From Deltaproteobacteria bacterium (lineage in GTDB: Bacteria; Desulfobacterota; Syntrophobacteria; BM002), in contig JAJDNB010000176.1 in NCBI GenBank assembly GCA_022340905.1, forward strand, positions 1 through 55,927: 55,927 nucleotides of DNA. The letters are read 5' to 3'. Under the pieces are notes generated by a model. That model did no database searches and was not told where the DNA came from. It worked only from the letters and a program-made list of their open reading frames with translations. The position numbers and the translations under genes are program-made. How positions within the stretch are numbered: position 1 is the first letter of the stretch; each line of letters starts with the position of its first letter. Positions 9,002 to 17,531 of this stretch are shown here, piece by piece.

Positions 9002-10225
9002 ATGGAAGAACGTAAATCTAAATACCTCATTTTAGTTGGCGATGGGATGGCAGATGAACCACAGCAAGAGTTAGACGGAAAGACACCTTTGGAGGAGGCT
9101 CAGACTCCTCACATGGACCGAGTTGCTTCTGGGGGTTTTCTTGGACTCACTGAGACCATTGGGCCTCATCAAGAGCCTGGAAGTGATGTGGCAAACATGG
9201 CCATTTTAGGTTACGATCCTGATCAATTCCACACTGGACGAGCTCCTCTGGAAGCTGCCAGTATGGGGGTGGAACTCTTTCCTGGAGAAGTGGCTTTCAG
9301 GTGCAACCTGGTGAGCGTTGAAATTGATGCTCAAGGAGAGCTTGTTCTAGCAGATTACTCGGCGGGACATATTTCTAGCGAATATGGCAGGGTACTCATT
9401 GCAGCTCTACAGAATAGACTTGGAAGTGAATGGTTCCACTTTTATCCAGGGGTCAGTTATCGCCACCTTCTGGTCTGGAAAGGCGGGCGATCTGATCTGA
9501 CTATTACTCCTCCTCATGATGTTACCGGGCAGCCAGTAGCCGAATACTGGCAGGCATACAACGAGGTTCCCGACCTTAGATCGATGATGGAATCAGCTCG
9601 AGAGGTCCTAGGCGAACAGGATTTGAACCGACGATTGATCGCTGAGGGGAAACGAGTAGCCAACGCCATCTGGCTGTGGGGACAAGGGGTGGCTCCGGTC
9701 ATGCCTAGCCTAACGGAACGATTCGGCATCGGGGGGGTAGTCATATCAGCAGTGGATTTACTCAAAGGACTGGGGGTTTGTTCTGGTCTGGAGGCTGTCT
9801 CAGTTCCGGGGGCCACGGGATACGTGGACACCAATTATAAGGGCAAGGTTGACGCAGCTCTAAAAGCTCTGGAAGATAAAAATTTTGTCTATTTGCATGT
9901 TGAGGCTCCGGACGAAGCATCCCATGAAGGGAACCTGGATTTAAAGATAGAAGCCATTGAGGCCTTTGATGCCAATGTGGTTGGACCAATACTTGAAGCA
10001 TGTAACCAGTTGCTCGAAGCACGGGTCATGGTTATTACTGACCATCTAACTCCCATTCGAACTCGCACTCACGCCAAGGGACTTGTCCCCTTTGCCGTTT
10101 GTGACTTTCCTGCTGGCCCGGTCAGCAGTCAGAGGGGGTATTCGGAAGGAAGCGCTGCCGAAACTGGATTGGTTGTCAAGCCTGGGCACATGTTAATGGA
10201 GAGGTTTATTGAGGGCGACTTTTAG
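9002..10225 (+). CDS. Archaeal-type cofactor-independent phosphoglycerate mutase homologue (proposed homoserine kinase)
   Basis: This is an alkaline-phosphatase-superfamily metalloenzyme of about 407 residues. It begins YLILVGDGMADEP (metal-binding Asp) and has PGSDVANMAILGYDP, which carries the expected nucleophile serine. It also has LYHVEAPDE-type and KIEAIEAFD segments and VITDHLTPI near the end. The family (apgM/COG3635) includes true iPGMs and a subgroup proposed as homoserine kinases from linkage to hom and thrC. The position next to hom suggests the second role here, but this is inference. The start is uncertain: GTG 8990 is also in frame, and no clear Shine-Dalgarno precedes either. 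Confidence 0.8.
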   Translation: MEERKSKYLILVGDGMADEPQQELDGKTPLEEAQTPHMDRVASGGFLGLTETIGPHQEPGSDVANMAILGYDPDQFHTGRAPLEAASMGVELFPGEVAFRCNLVSVEIDAQGELVLADYSAGHISSEYGRVLIAALQNRLGSEWFHFYPGVSYRHLLVWKGGRSDLTITPPHDVTGQPVAEYWQAYNEVPDLRSMMESAREVLGEQDLNRRLIAEGKRVANAIWLWGQGVAPVMPSLTERFGIGGVVISAVDLLKGLGVCSGLEAVSVPGATGYVDTNYKGKVDAALKALEDKNFVYLHVEAPDEASHEGNLDLKIEAIEAFDANVVGPILEACNQLLEARVMVITDHLTPIRTRTHAKGLVPFAVCDFPAGPVSSQRGYSEGSAAETGLVVKPGHMLMERFIEGDF

Positions 10226-10666
10226 TCGAGGGCATGGAGCATAGAGCATGGGGCATAGGGAAATACAGCTAGCAGCTGACAGCAGGCAGCAAATCAGTCA
10301 CTTGCCTCCGGCGTCATTAGGTCACTACGCTACTCTGTCATTTATTGTAAAAGGTAGAGGTCAGAGGACAGCGAGTCAATTAGAAAATTAGAGAATTAGA
10401 AAATTAGGGAATTAGTCAAATAGTCGATTGGTCAAATGGGTGATTGGTTAAATCGTAGAAATCGCAGAAGTCGATTATTTAGCTCACAGCTCACAGCGAG
10501 AAGATTCCCGTATAACGAATAACTGATAACGGATAACGTTGCATACCGCTCACGATTTACCATTAGCAGTTGATGATTGCAAGTATTTGACTACTCGACT
10601 AATCGACTGTTTGACTAATTCTCTAATCGACGAATTGACCTATTGACCATCTGAGTTGAAGAGAAA
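10226..10666. repeat. Intergenic repeat mosaic between apgM-like and thioesterase genes
   Basis: In order: GCATGGAGCATAGAGCATGG heptamers (10229-10258); dispersed unit copy 3 (10266-10373); AATTAGAAAATTAGAG words; CGTAGAAATCGCAGAAG nonamers in the reverse sense (about 10450); AGCTCACAGCTCACAGC; the TAACGAATAACTGATAACGG block (10510-10540); and forward CTCGACTAATCGACTG words up to about 10640. No convincing promoter was seen. Confidence 0.75.
10266..10373. repeat. Dispersed ~115-bp repeat, copy 3 of 5
   Basis: It runs from CAGCTAGCAGCTGACAGCAG to GTAGAGGTCAGAGGACAG with the core CCGGCGTCATTAGGTCACTA and CTCTGTCATTTATTGTAAAA. It is the closest match to copy 2. Confidence 0.8.
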
Positions 10667-11104
10667 ATGACAGAATCGTTTCGGGCAGAGCAAAGAGTGT
10701 TGTACGGCGACACCGATTCTATGGGAGTTGCCTATTATGCCAATTACCTGAAATGGTTTGAAATCGGTCGCACCGAACTCTTCCGAACTCTTGGGAGCAG
10801 CTATCGCTCTTGGGAAGAGCGTGGTTGTTTTCTCCCGGTATATGAAGCCTATTGCCGGTACCACAAACCCGCCCGCTATGACGATATTATCCACATTGAG
10901 ACCATATTTTCTCTCGGGGGCAAGTTGAGACTACGTTTTGACTATCGACTTTTTCACAGGGAGAGTGAAGCTCTTTTGGCAGAGGGATATACTGTGCATG
11001 TTTGTACCGACAAAGATGGTCGAGTGATCAAACCCCCGCCAGAGTTGAGAGAGTTTTTCAAGCAAATGGAAGAAATGTCAATAATCCCTCGTGGTGAAGA
11101 TTAG
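10667..11104 (+). CDS. YbgC/4HBT-family acyl-CoA thioesterase
   Basis: This is a hot-dog-fold thioesterase of 145 residues that hydrolyses acyl-CoA. The N-terminal RVLYGDTDSMGVAYYANYLKWFEIGRTEL matches the YbgC/4-hydroxybenzoyl-CoA thioesterase signature. The catalytic Asp lies in the DTDSMG segment (D18), and the helix YYANYLKWFE follows. The remaining strands (FSLGGKLRLRFDYRLF, LLAEGYTVHVCTD) fit the fold. Real substrate specificity cannot be read from the sequence. A purine-rich GTTGAAGAGAAA precedes the ATG. No tol-pal genes, which often accompany ybgC, are nearby. Confidence 0.88.
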   Translation: MTESFRAEQRVLYGDTDSMGVAYYANYLKWFEIGRTELFRTLGSSYRSWEERGCFLPVYEAYCRYHKPARYDDIIHIETIFSLGGKLRLRFDYRLFHRESEALLAEGYTVHVCTDKDGRVIKPPPELREFFKQMEEMSIIPRGED

Positions 11105-11298
11105 TTAGCTGTTCCAATAGAAAATCGAGCACCTGGCCGTGTGCCCGCTGCACGACCAGTGCTTCAGCTGGCTATCTTGTCCCGAGCATGGTCCTATGAG
11201 GGTAAACTCGCCGATGTTTTGGGGAGAAATGTGAGAAAAGAGTCAGGTGGGAAGGGGAAGAGGGCGACGGACGACACGAAAAGAGGAAAAAAGAACAA

Positions 11299-12027
11299 AT
11301 GCTGATAATTCCTGCCATAGACTTAAAAGAAGGGCGGTGCGTGCGCTTGCAGCGGGGTGTTATGTCTACGGCCACGGTCTACTCCGAGAATCCGGCTTTG
11401 ACCGCAAGACAGTGGGAGTCGCAAGGCGCGGAGTGGTTGCACGTTGTGGACTTGGATGGTGCCTTTGCCAAGGAACCAAGGAATCTGCATGCCATTGCTT
11501 CAATCGTCGAGTCCGTTGGTATACCAGTTCAGGTAGGTGGGGGTGTGCGCACCCTGGAGACTTTCGCTGCTTATCTTGATATTGGTGTCGAGCGTGTGGT
11601 ATTGGGCACGGCTGCCCATCGTAACCCGGATATATTGCTTCAGGCCTGTAAGAGCTTTCCCGGCAAAGTCGTATTGGGAATTGACAGCCGCGAGGGTAAA
11701 GTTGCAATTGAGGGATGGAGCCATACCACTGGTACGGGTTCAGGAGAATTGGCAGCCAAGTTTGAGAACTTGCCTCTTGCAGCTATTGTCTATACCGACA
11801 TCTCAAGAGATGGCATGCAAACTGGTCCAAATGTTGAGGCCACCAGGCAACTGGCTCAGAGAGTAAAAACTCCTGTTATTGCCTCAGGAGGAGTGGGAAA
11901 TCTCGATCATATCCGCTCACTCCTGCCCTTGGAGCGTGACGGGGTAGTAGGGGTCATTGTTGGCCGCGCTCTCTATAGTGGAAGTGTGGATCTAGGTGAG
12001 GCCATTGCTCTGGCTAAGAGAGCATAG
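11299..12027 (+). CDS. hisA: HisA-family phosphoribosylformimino-5-aminoimidazole carboxamide ribotide isomerase
   Basis: This is a TIM-barrel isomerase of histidine biosynthesis that converts ProFAR to PRFAR by an Amadori rearrangement. The 242 residues include IPAIDLKEGRCVRL with the catalytic Asp near residue 8, and VVDLDGAFA. They also include GGGVRTLETFAAYLDIGVERVVLGT, the second catalytic Asp in YTDISRDGMQTGPN, and IASGGVGNLDHI. Both phosphate-binding loops are present. Other his genes are absent, so it is an isolated copy. It could be a HisA paralogue, but all key residues are intact. The start follows GAGGAAAAAAGAACAA. Confidence 0.9.
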   Translation: MLIIPAIDLKEGRCVRLQRGVMSTATVYSENPALTARQWESQGAEWLHVVDLDGAFAKEPRNLHAIASIVESVGIPVQVGGGVRTLETFAAYLDIGVERVVLGTAAHRNPDILLQACKSFPGKVVLGIDSREGKVAIEGWSHTTGTGSGELAAKFENLPLAAIVYTDISRDGMQTGPNVEATRQLAQRVKTPVIASGGVGNLDHIRSLLPLERDGVVGVIVGRALYSGSVDLGEAIALAKRA

Positions 12028-12301
12028 GGGCAGAGTTCGGAGGTCGGAGGTCAGAAGACAGAGGGCAGACGACAGACGACAGAGGACAGCAAGTCAATCA
12101 AGAAATTAGAAAATTGGAAAATTAGGTAATTAGTTCAAAAGGCAAATACTTAACTGTTTACTGTTCACCGTTTACCGCTTACCATTAACCATTTTACTAT
12201 TTCTACGACTTCTACGATTTCAACGAATGTAACGATTTGAACGGTTTCAACGGTTTTAACGAATCGACCATTTGACTAATTGACCCAATGTCCTGTTGTG
12301 G
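12028..12301. repeat. Intergenic heptamer and nonamer repeat array
   Basis: The spacer begins with 7-bp words (GGTCAGAAGACAGAGGGCAGACGACAG, 12040-12090). It passes through AATTAG words and a 7-bp GTTCACC-GTTTACC-GCTTACC run (about 12155-12192). It ends in 9-bp words (TTCTACGAC, TTCAACGAA, TTGAACGGT; 12196-12270). It stops just before the promoter at 12302. Confidence 0.75.
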
Positions 12302-12329
12302 TTGACAAATTCTGAAAAATCGCTATAAT
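12302..12329 (+). promoter_or_regulatory. Strong sigma-70-type promoter for the yqeY-mutS2-dnaG-rpoD cluster
   Basis: Perfect TTGACA (12302-12307) and perfect TATAAT (12324-12329) are separated by 16 bases. It lies about 50 bases upstream of yqeY and is the best promoter match in the window. Confidence 0.8.
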
Positions 12330-12379
12330 TAAAGATTTAGTGCACAATGGCACAATCAAGGGAAAAGAGAAAGAGACCA

Positions 12380-12826
12380 ATGAACCTCCAGAGTGAAATT
12401 TCTTCAGCACTAAAGGACGCCATGCGGGAAAAGAATGAGAGCAAACTCGCGAGCCTTCGTTCAGTGCTCACTGCCATCAAAAATAAGGAAAAAGAGGTCC
12501 GTCGCTCTCTTGAAGATCCCGAAATTATTTCTCTTATCTCAACTCAGATTAAACAGAGAAAGGAATCCATCGATCATTATAGCAAGGCTGGCAGGGAAGA
12601 TTTGGCAAAGGCTGAAGAAAGCGAAATGCATATTCTGCAGGCCTATATGCCGAAGGAACTTTCCGCGGAAGAGATGTCTCAGGCACTCGATGAGGTTATT
12701 TCCGAGGTCGGTGCCGTCAGCATGAAGGACATGGGGAAAGTAATGAAAGCAGCCATGGCCAAGCTGGCGGGTAGGGCGGACGGCCGTGTTATTAATGAGA
12801 TGGTCAGAGAAAAACTTTCTCGCTAG
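12380..12826 (+). CDS. GatB/YqeY domain-containing protein
   Basis: This is a 148-residue stand-alone YqeY protein, related to the C-terminal tRNA-binding domain of the GatB amidotransferase subunit. It begins with MNLQSEISSALKDAMREKNESKL and includes LRSVLTAIKNKEKEVR, YMPKELSAEEM and MGKVMKAAMAKLAGRADG, all typical of the family. Its exact role is unknown, though a link to tRNA is assumed. The gene commonly sits just upstream of dnaG/rpoD, as it does here. ATG 12380 is chosen over 12347 because the latter adds a basic tail of 11 residues not typical of the family. Confidence 0.88.
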   Translation: MNLQSEISSALKDAMREKNESKLASLRSVLTAIKNKEKEVRRSLEDPEIISLISTQIKQRKESIDHYSKAGREDLAKAEESEMHILQAYMPKELSAEEMSQALDEVISEVGAVSMKDMGKVMKAAMAKLAGRADGRVINEMVREKLSR

Positions 12827-13055
12827 TTCAGAAACATTGGCTTAAGAACGGAGTGGAAGGACTTTTTGGGGCACATTTTAGCAACTTGCATTTCACATTC
12901 AACTACATCTCCTTCTCATCTAGCGGCACGACCTGTCCGGGAGGCAGGCTTGCAAATACTCTTCTGTTTGTCAGTAAGCAGCAATTCTCACTATGCTTTT
13001 TCCTTCGAGGCTGAGAAAGTATCGAAACATCGCTCTTGCCCTTGCATGGAGTGAT
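12827..13055. other. Spacer between yqeY and mutS2
   Basis: About 230 bases with no recognisable repeat word, RNA or convincing gene. Small ORFs here look like shadows. This is one of the few spacers free of the 9-bp/7-bp arrays. Confidence 0.5.
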
Positions 13056-15503
13056 ATGGACAGGCAATCTCTTCGCGTCCTTGAGTTTCAGCATATTCGG
13101 AGCTTTTTGCAGTCACTTGCCCTCACCGAACCTGGACGGCAAGCAGTGGCCCAGGTCCACCCGATCACGGATAGTGAGCAGATCCAGGTATTGCTGGACC
13201 AAGTAACAGAACTCAAAGAATATTTGCAAATCGGTAATTCACTGCCACTCGGAGGCGTTCATCAACTTGTTGATATCATAGAGCAGGTGAGTGGTTCAGG
13301 GCAATTCTTGCAGCCTGCTGAACTTCTGGATGTGGCTGAAACGTTGAGAGCGACGAGCACATTGCAGCAGTTGGCGGACCGTTGCAAACCACAGTATGGC
13401 AGACTGGCAGAGCTCCTGGAGAATCTCGAGCCCATACCGGATTTAGAAAAGAAAATTAGTCGAGCTATTGATCATCGTGGTCAAATTAAAGACGGAGCGA
13501 GTCATGAGCTTGCGCGAATAAGAAAGGAGATTGGCGACGTGCGCAAGCGTCTCCATGAAGAGCTCGAGGAAATCCTGGAGAAACAAGCCTCCCAGAAGAC
13601 TCTGCAGGAGAGGCTCATTAGCGTTCGCAACGACCGCCTGGTAATTCCGCTCCGCAGCGGCGCCAGAGGGGCGCCAGATGGCATTGTGCACGCTACCTCA
13701 CACAGCGGTGCTACCTGTTTTGTGGAGCCACTCTCTGTTGTTCCTCTCAACAACCGGCTAAGCCAAGTTCGTAGTCGAGAACGAGAGGAGGAGGCACGAA
13801 TTCTTCGGGAATTGACCGACGCTGTGCTGGCAGCTGCAGAAGTCATTCACCGCAACGAGAGTTGGCTTGGGTTCATAGACTGTGTGCATGCCAAGGTCCG
13901 GTTAAGCACTCTTCTCGGTGCTCGAGCCCCTAGAATTGATGAGGGTGGCAGAATACGGCTGCTTGAGGCGTCCCATCCCATCTTGGCTTTGCAGGAGGGG
14001 GCCCAGAAGAACTCTTCATTCCCTTCATCACTGAAAATACTCGTCTTGGAGGCCGAAATATCTGAAAGGAGCAAATCCGAGGAGACAAATGTAGTACCTA
14101 TAGACCTCTACCTCGATGAAGATCAAAAGACCCTTATCATCAGCGGTGCCAACACTGGAGGTAAAACTGTATCATTGAAAACCCTTGGGCTTCTTGGTGC
14201 TATGGTGCAGGCCGGACTGCATGTTCCAGTGGCTGAGGGCAGCGAATGGCCGGTGCTCACGGGTATTTTTGCCGAAATTGGTGATGAACAAGACCTGCGG
14301 GCTCATCTAAGTACCTTTTCAGCCCGGATCCAGAGATTGGTAGAAATGTTGAACAAGGTTGACCATCGCTCTCTTGTTCTGCTGGATGAAATCGGTACCG
14401 GTACGGATCCGGCAGAAGGTGCTGCCCTAGCCTTGGCCCTGCTGGATCAACTCAGGAAACAGGGTCCATTTGTTGTGGTTACGACCCACTATCACCTTAT
14501 TAAGGCATACGGTATGCTCAACCAGGGAGTAGAAAACGTTTCAGTATCCTTTGATGAGAAGAGTGGGCGTCCCACCTATCAGCTGGTGTATGGTCATCCT
14601 GGCACAAGTAATGCCCTGCAGATAGCAGCCGACCTGGGCATGAACTCGAAGGTTTTGGAGGTAGCCCGAGGCTATATAGACAAAGACGAGAGTAGGGCAA
14701 TTGATTTGATTCGAGAGCTGACTGATTCTTTAAAGAGAACCAAGACGGAAGAGGAACTATTGAGAGCACAGCGGCAACGACTGGAACTCGCCCATGACGA
14801 ACTGGCCCAAGAACAAAAGAGGCTTACGGAGTCACGTGAGAAGGTTCTTGGCGAAGCACGGAAGCGAGGCGAAGATTTAGTCGGGAAAGCCGAAAAGGAG
14901 CTGAAAACAGCCATTGCCCTTTTGCAAAAAGCAGGCATGCGTGAGGTTATGGGAGTTCGCAGGAGGGTAAGGGAAGTCAAGAAAGAGTTGGCATCAGCGC
15001 TCCAATCACAGGCCGAGTTAGAGGATAGAGGTGTGAAGCCCTCTAGGAAGGGGCAACTGGTTCGCCTGCGTGGCCTTGGAACCAGGGGTACCCTGGTGAA
15101 AATTAAAGACCAAGGACGTCGCGCCGAAGTACAAATGGGCCCAAAACGGGTTGAGGTTGACCTGGAGGCACTTGAACTATTGCCAGCTGAAAAGCGTGAG
15201 GATAGCGGCACAATTAAGATGAGCGGTATCAGAATATTTCGTCAGGAACCCGAGACCAGTGAGCAGCGCTTACATCTGGTGGGGCTTAGGGTGGAAGAAG
15301 CGCTTCCGTTACTGGATAAAGCAATTGATCGGGCGCTTATGGATGGCTATAACACAATTCATATAGTTCATGGGCATGGCACTGGCAGGCTGCGTAAAGC
15401 AGTGCAGGACTTCTTGAGTGGGCATTCCGTTGTCAAAGGCTTTCATGCTGAAAACCAGAGTGCAGGAGGTACCGGCGTTACGGTGGTTGAGCTCAAGGAC
15501 TAA
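13056..15503 (+). CDS. mutS2: Endonuclease MutS2 (MutS-like ATPase with Smr domain)
   Basis: This 815-residue MutS paralogue lacks the mismatch-recognition domain. It is associated with suppression of recombination and, in some bacteria, with resolving collided ribosomes. The core begins with RVLEFQHIRSFL. The ATPase has Walker A SGANTGGKTVSLKT near residue 380 and Walker B LVLLDEIGTGTDPAEGAAL, followed by TTHYHLIK. A long charged coiled coil occupies about 560-680. The C-terminal Smr nuclease domain has LHLVGLRVEEAL and IVHGHGTGRLRKAV. ATG 13056 is preferred to 12993: GGAG lies just upstream and the extra 21 residues are not family-like. Confidence 0.94.
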   Translation: MDRQSLRVLEFQHIRSFLQSLALTEPGRQAVAQVHPITDSEQIQVLLDQVTELKEYLQIGNSLPLGGVHQLVDIIEQVSGSGQFLQPAELLDVAETLRATSTLQQLADRCKPQYGRLAELLENLEPIPDLEKKISRAIDHRGQIKDGASHELARIRKEIGDVRKRLHEELEEILEKQASQKTLQERLISVRNDRLVIPLRSGARGAPDGIVHATSHSGATCFVEPLSVVPLNNRLSQVRSREREEEARILRELTDAVLAAAEVIHRNESWLGFIDCVHAKVRLSTLLGARAPRIDEGGRIRLLEASHPILALQEGAQKNSSFPSSLKILVLEAEISERSKSEETNVVPIDLYLDEDQKTLIISGANTGGKTVSLKTLGLLGAMVQAGLHVPVAEGSEWPVLTGIFAEIGDEQDLRAHLSTFSARIQRLVEMLNKVDHRSLVLLDEIGTGTDPAEGAALALALLDQLRKQGPFVVVTTHYHLIKAYGMLNQGVENVSVSFDEKSGRPTYQLVYGHPGTSNALQIAADLGMNSKVLEVARGYIDKDESRAIDLIRELTDSLKRTKTEEELLRAQRQRLELAHDELAQEQKRLTESREKVLGEARKRGEDLVGKAEKELKTAIALLQKAGMREVMGVRRRVREVKKELASALQSQAELEDRGVKPSRKGQLVRLRGLGTRGTLVKIKDQGRRAEVQMGPKRVEVDLEALELLPAEKREDSGTIKMSGIRIFRQEPETSEQRLHLVGLRVEEALPLLDKAIDRALMDGYNTIHIVHGHGTGRLRKAVQDFLSGHSVVKGFHAENQSAGGTGVTVVELKD

Positions 15504-15721
15504 GCGCATTAAGAAGCTGGCGGCTTGCAGCGGGCAGCTGGCAGCAATGAATAATGCAATTAAATTATCGATAATAAAAATAAATAAGTAGAATAGTTAT
15601 TAAGTTACATTAAATATATTGCTCAAGTCTTTGACTTGGAACTTTGAACCCGGAACTTGGAACTAATATTTTAGAATAATGCCTGGTGCTTAATGCGCTG
15701 TTAAGAGAGTGAGAACGAAAA
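15504..15721. repeat. AT-rich spacer with short repeat words upstream of dnaG
   Basis: It holds a CAGCGGGCAGCTGGCAGC word (15526-15545) and an AT-rich tract. About 15632-15664 carries 7-bp-like words (CTTGGAACTTTGAACCCGG, AACTTGGAACT). No strong promoter is evident. Confidence 0.55.
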
Positions 15722-17497
15722 GTGGGACGCATCAACCGGGATGTAATTGAAGAGGTCAGAGCCAGCGCCAACATAGTTGACGTGGTGGGCTCTTATGTCG
15801 CTCTTCGCAAGAGGGGCAAGAACTATCTCGGTCTTTGTCCATTTCATTCTGAAAAAGAGCCGTCTTTCACTGTAAGTAACGAGAAACAGATTTTTCACTG
15901 CTTCGGCTGTGGTGCCAGTGGCAGTGTTTTCGACTTCGTCATGCGGACACGAAACCTTAGTTTTGCTGAGGCTGTGAAAGAATTGGCCAATCGTTTTGGA
16001 ATTCCCCTGGCAGAGGAAAAAGAAACAGCCCAGGCAAAAAAGATCAGGGAGATGGCGGAGCGGTTGCACCAGGTTAACACCCTGGCAGCTCGGTATTTTC
16101 ATCAAACTCTTCTTGATGAAAGCTCTGGGAGGATGGCTAGAGAATACCTGCGCCGTCGAGGTATGGCCAATGAGACTATAAAGGATTTCCAACTGGGCTA
16201 TGCTCCTAAGAGTTGGGAAGGCCTAAAGAGTTTTCTTAGAAAAGAAAAGGTTGAGGTGAAGGTGGCGGCCCAGGCGGGACTATTGGTGCAAAAATCTCAA
16301 GGCGACAGCTATGACCGCTTTCGAAACAGGTTAATGTTTCCCATCACCGACATGAGAGGCAAAACCGTTGGCTTTGGGGGGCGGGCTCTGGACGACAGCA
16401 TGCCCAAGTATCTCAACAGCCCTGAAACCCTAATATTCCATAAAGGGCGAACTCTATATGGACTGTCCACAGCAAGGGAGGCATGCCGACAAAACAATGA
16501 AACTTTGGTGGTGGAGGGCTATTTTGACCTTCTGGCTCTTTACAATAAATCTATCCGTCAGGTTGTAGCACCTTTGGGCACTGCGCTTACTCTCCATCAT
16601 GTAAGAATGCTGAGTCGTCTAGCGCCTCAAGCAGTACTCGTCTTTGATGGAGACGAGGCAGGGATGAGGGCAGCCTTGCGCAGCTTAGAGTTTTTCCTCA
16701 GAGAAAAACTGCCGGTTCGGTTTTTGCCCTTGCCAGAGGGGATGGATCCTGATGATTTTATAAATAAGGAGGGGAGGGAGGCTTTCATCCAACTTCTCAC
16801 TGAGGCTAAACCACTGATGGAGGTATTTCTAGAGCAGTCGCTTGCTAACTACGATGGTTCGGTGGAGGGCAGATTAAAGGTAGTGCGGGCGGTAGCTCCT
16901 ATGTTCAGGCTTTTAGACTCGCCCACAGTACAAGAGAGCTATTTGCGCATTCTGGACCAGAGGTTAGGGGTGAGCGAGGAAGTACTCAGGGCGGAATTAG
17001 CCTTAGCTGGTACCCGCAGGAGGTCTGCTGTAGCCTCCCCGAAAAAGGAGAAAGAATCGGGGCTTCCTGAGTGGGAAGAGGGGATCATTCGGATTTTGGT
17101 AAATTACCCTCAGTGGATTCCGACCCTGGAAGAAAACTCAGCCTTAGATAGTTTTAAGAGAAAAGACTGGGCCGAGGTGGGCCGGCTTCTTATTAAATAT
17201 TACCGGGAAGGTGGAAAACTGGACCTGAGTGGGTTATTACTGGACGTACAAAATGAACAGACTAGAAACTTGGTAAGCAGTTGGTCTTTAGAAACAAGCC
17301 CTTGGCGAGAAGAGGACGCCCATGTTCGCCTGCGGGAGTATTATGCTGTGATTAATTCGAGCAGGCGTAGGTTACAGGAGGAGCTGAAAAGGCTAAAGGA
17401 GGAAATTCAGGCTGCAGAAGGGCGCCAAGACGAGAAGCTCATGGCAGAGCTCTTGGCTGAACTTCAGGCAAAAAAGGCAGCCTTGTTGGCTGGCTAG
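15722..17497 (+). CDS. dnaG: DNA primase
   Basis: This primase synthesises RNA primers for the replisome. The N-terminal CHC2 zinc-binding domain is intact (LCPFHSEKEPSFTV followed by IFHCFGCGASG, residues about 38-66). The catalytic core contains RNRLMFPI and GGRALDDSMPKYLNSPET. The TOPRIM acidic motifs are VVEGYFDLLAL and VFDGDEAGMRAALR. The C-terminal third should bind DnaB and ends in a coiled coil. At 591 residues it has normal length. The start is GTG at 15722, matching the family N-terminus INRDVIEEVRASANIVDVV. It is followed 34 bases later by rpoD. Confidence 0.96.
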   Translation: MGRINRDVIEEVRASANIVDVVGSYVALRKRGKNYLGLCPFHSEKEPSFTVSNEKQIFHCFGCGASGSVFDFVMRTRNLSFAEAVKELANRFGIPLAEEKETAQAKKIREMAERLHQVNTLAARYFHQTLLDESSGRMAREYLRRRGMANETIKDFQLGYAPKSWEGLKSFLRKEKVEVKVAAQAGLLVQKSQGDSYDRFRNRLMFPITDMRGKTVGFGGRALDDSMPKYLNSPETLIFHKGRTLYGLSTAREACRQNNETLVVEGYFDLLALYNKSIRQVVAPLGTALTLHHVRMLSRLAPQAVLVFDGDEAGMRAALRSLEFFLREKLPVRFLPLPEGMDPDDFINKEGREAFIQLLTEAKPLMEVFLEQSLANYDGSVEGRLKVVRAVAPMFRLLDSPTVQESYLRILDQRLGVSEEVLRAELALAGTRRRSAVASPKKEKESGLPEWEEGIIRILVNYPQWIPTLEENSALDSFKRKDWAEVGRLLIKYYREGGKLDLSGLLLDVQNEQTRNLVSSWSLETSPWREEDAHVRLREYYAVINSSRRRLQEELKRLKEEIQAAEGRQDEKLMAELLAELQAKKAALLAG

Positions 17498-17531
17498 CTA
17501 AAGCCAATCTTTCCAAAGGGGAGATAGTTTG

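Noticed and set aside
12866..13054. Small ORF between yqeY and mutS2
   Set aside because: No ribosome site, no family resemblance, and it overlaps the mutS2 upstream region in another frame.
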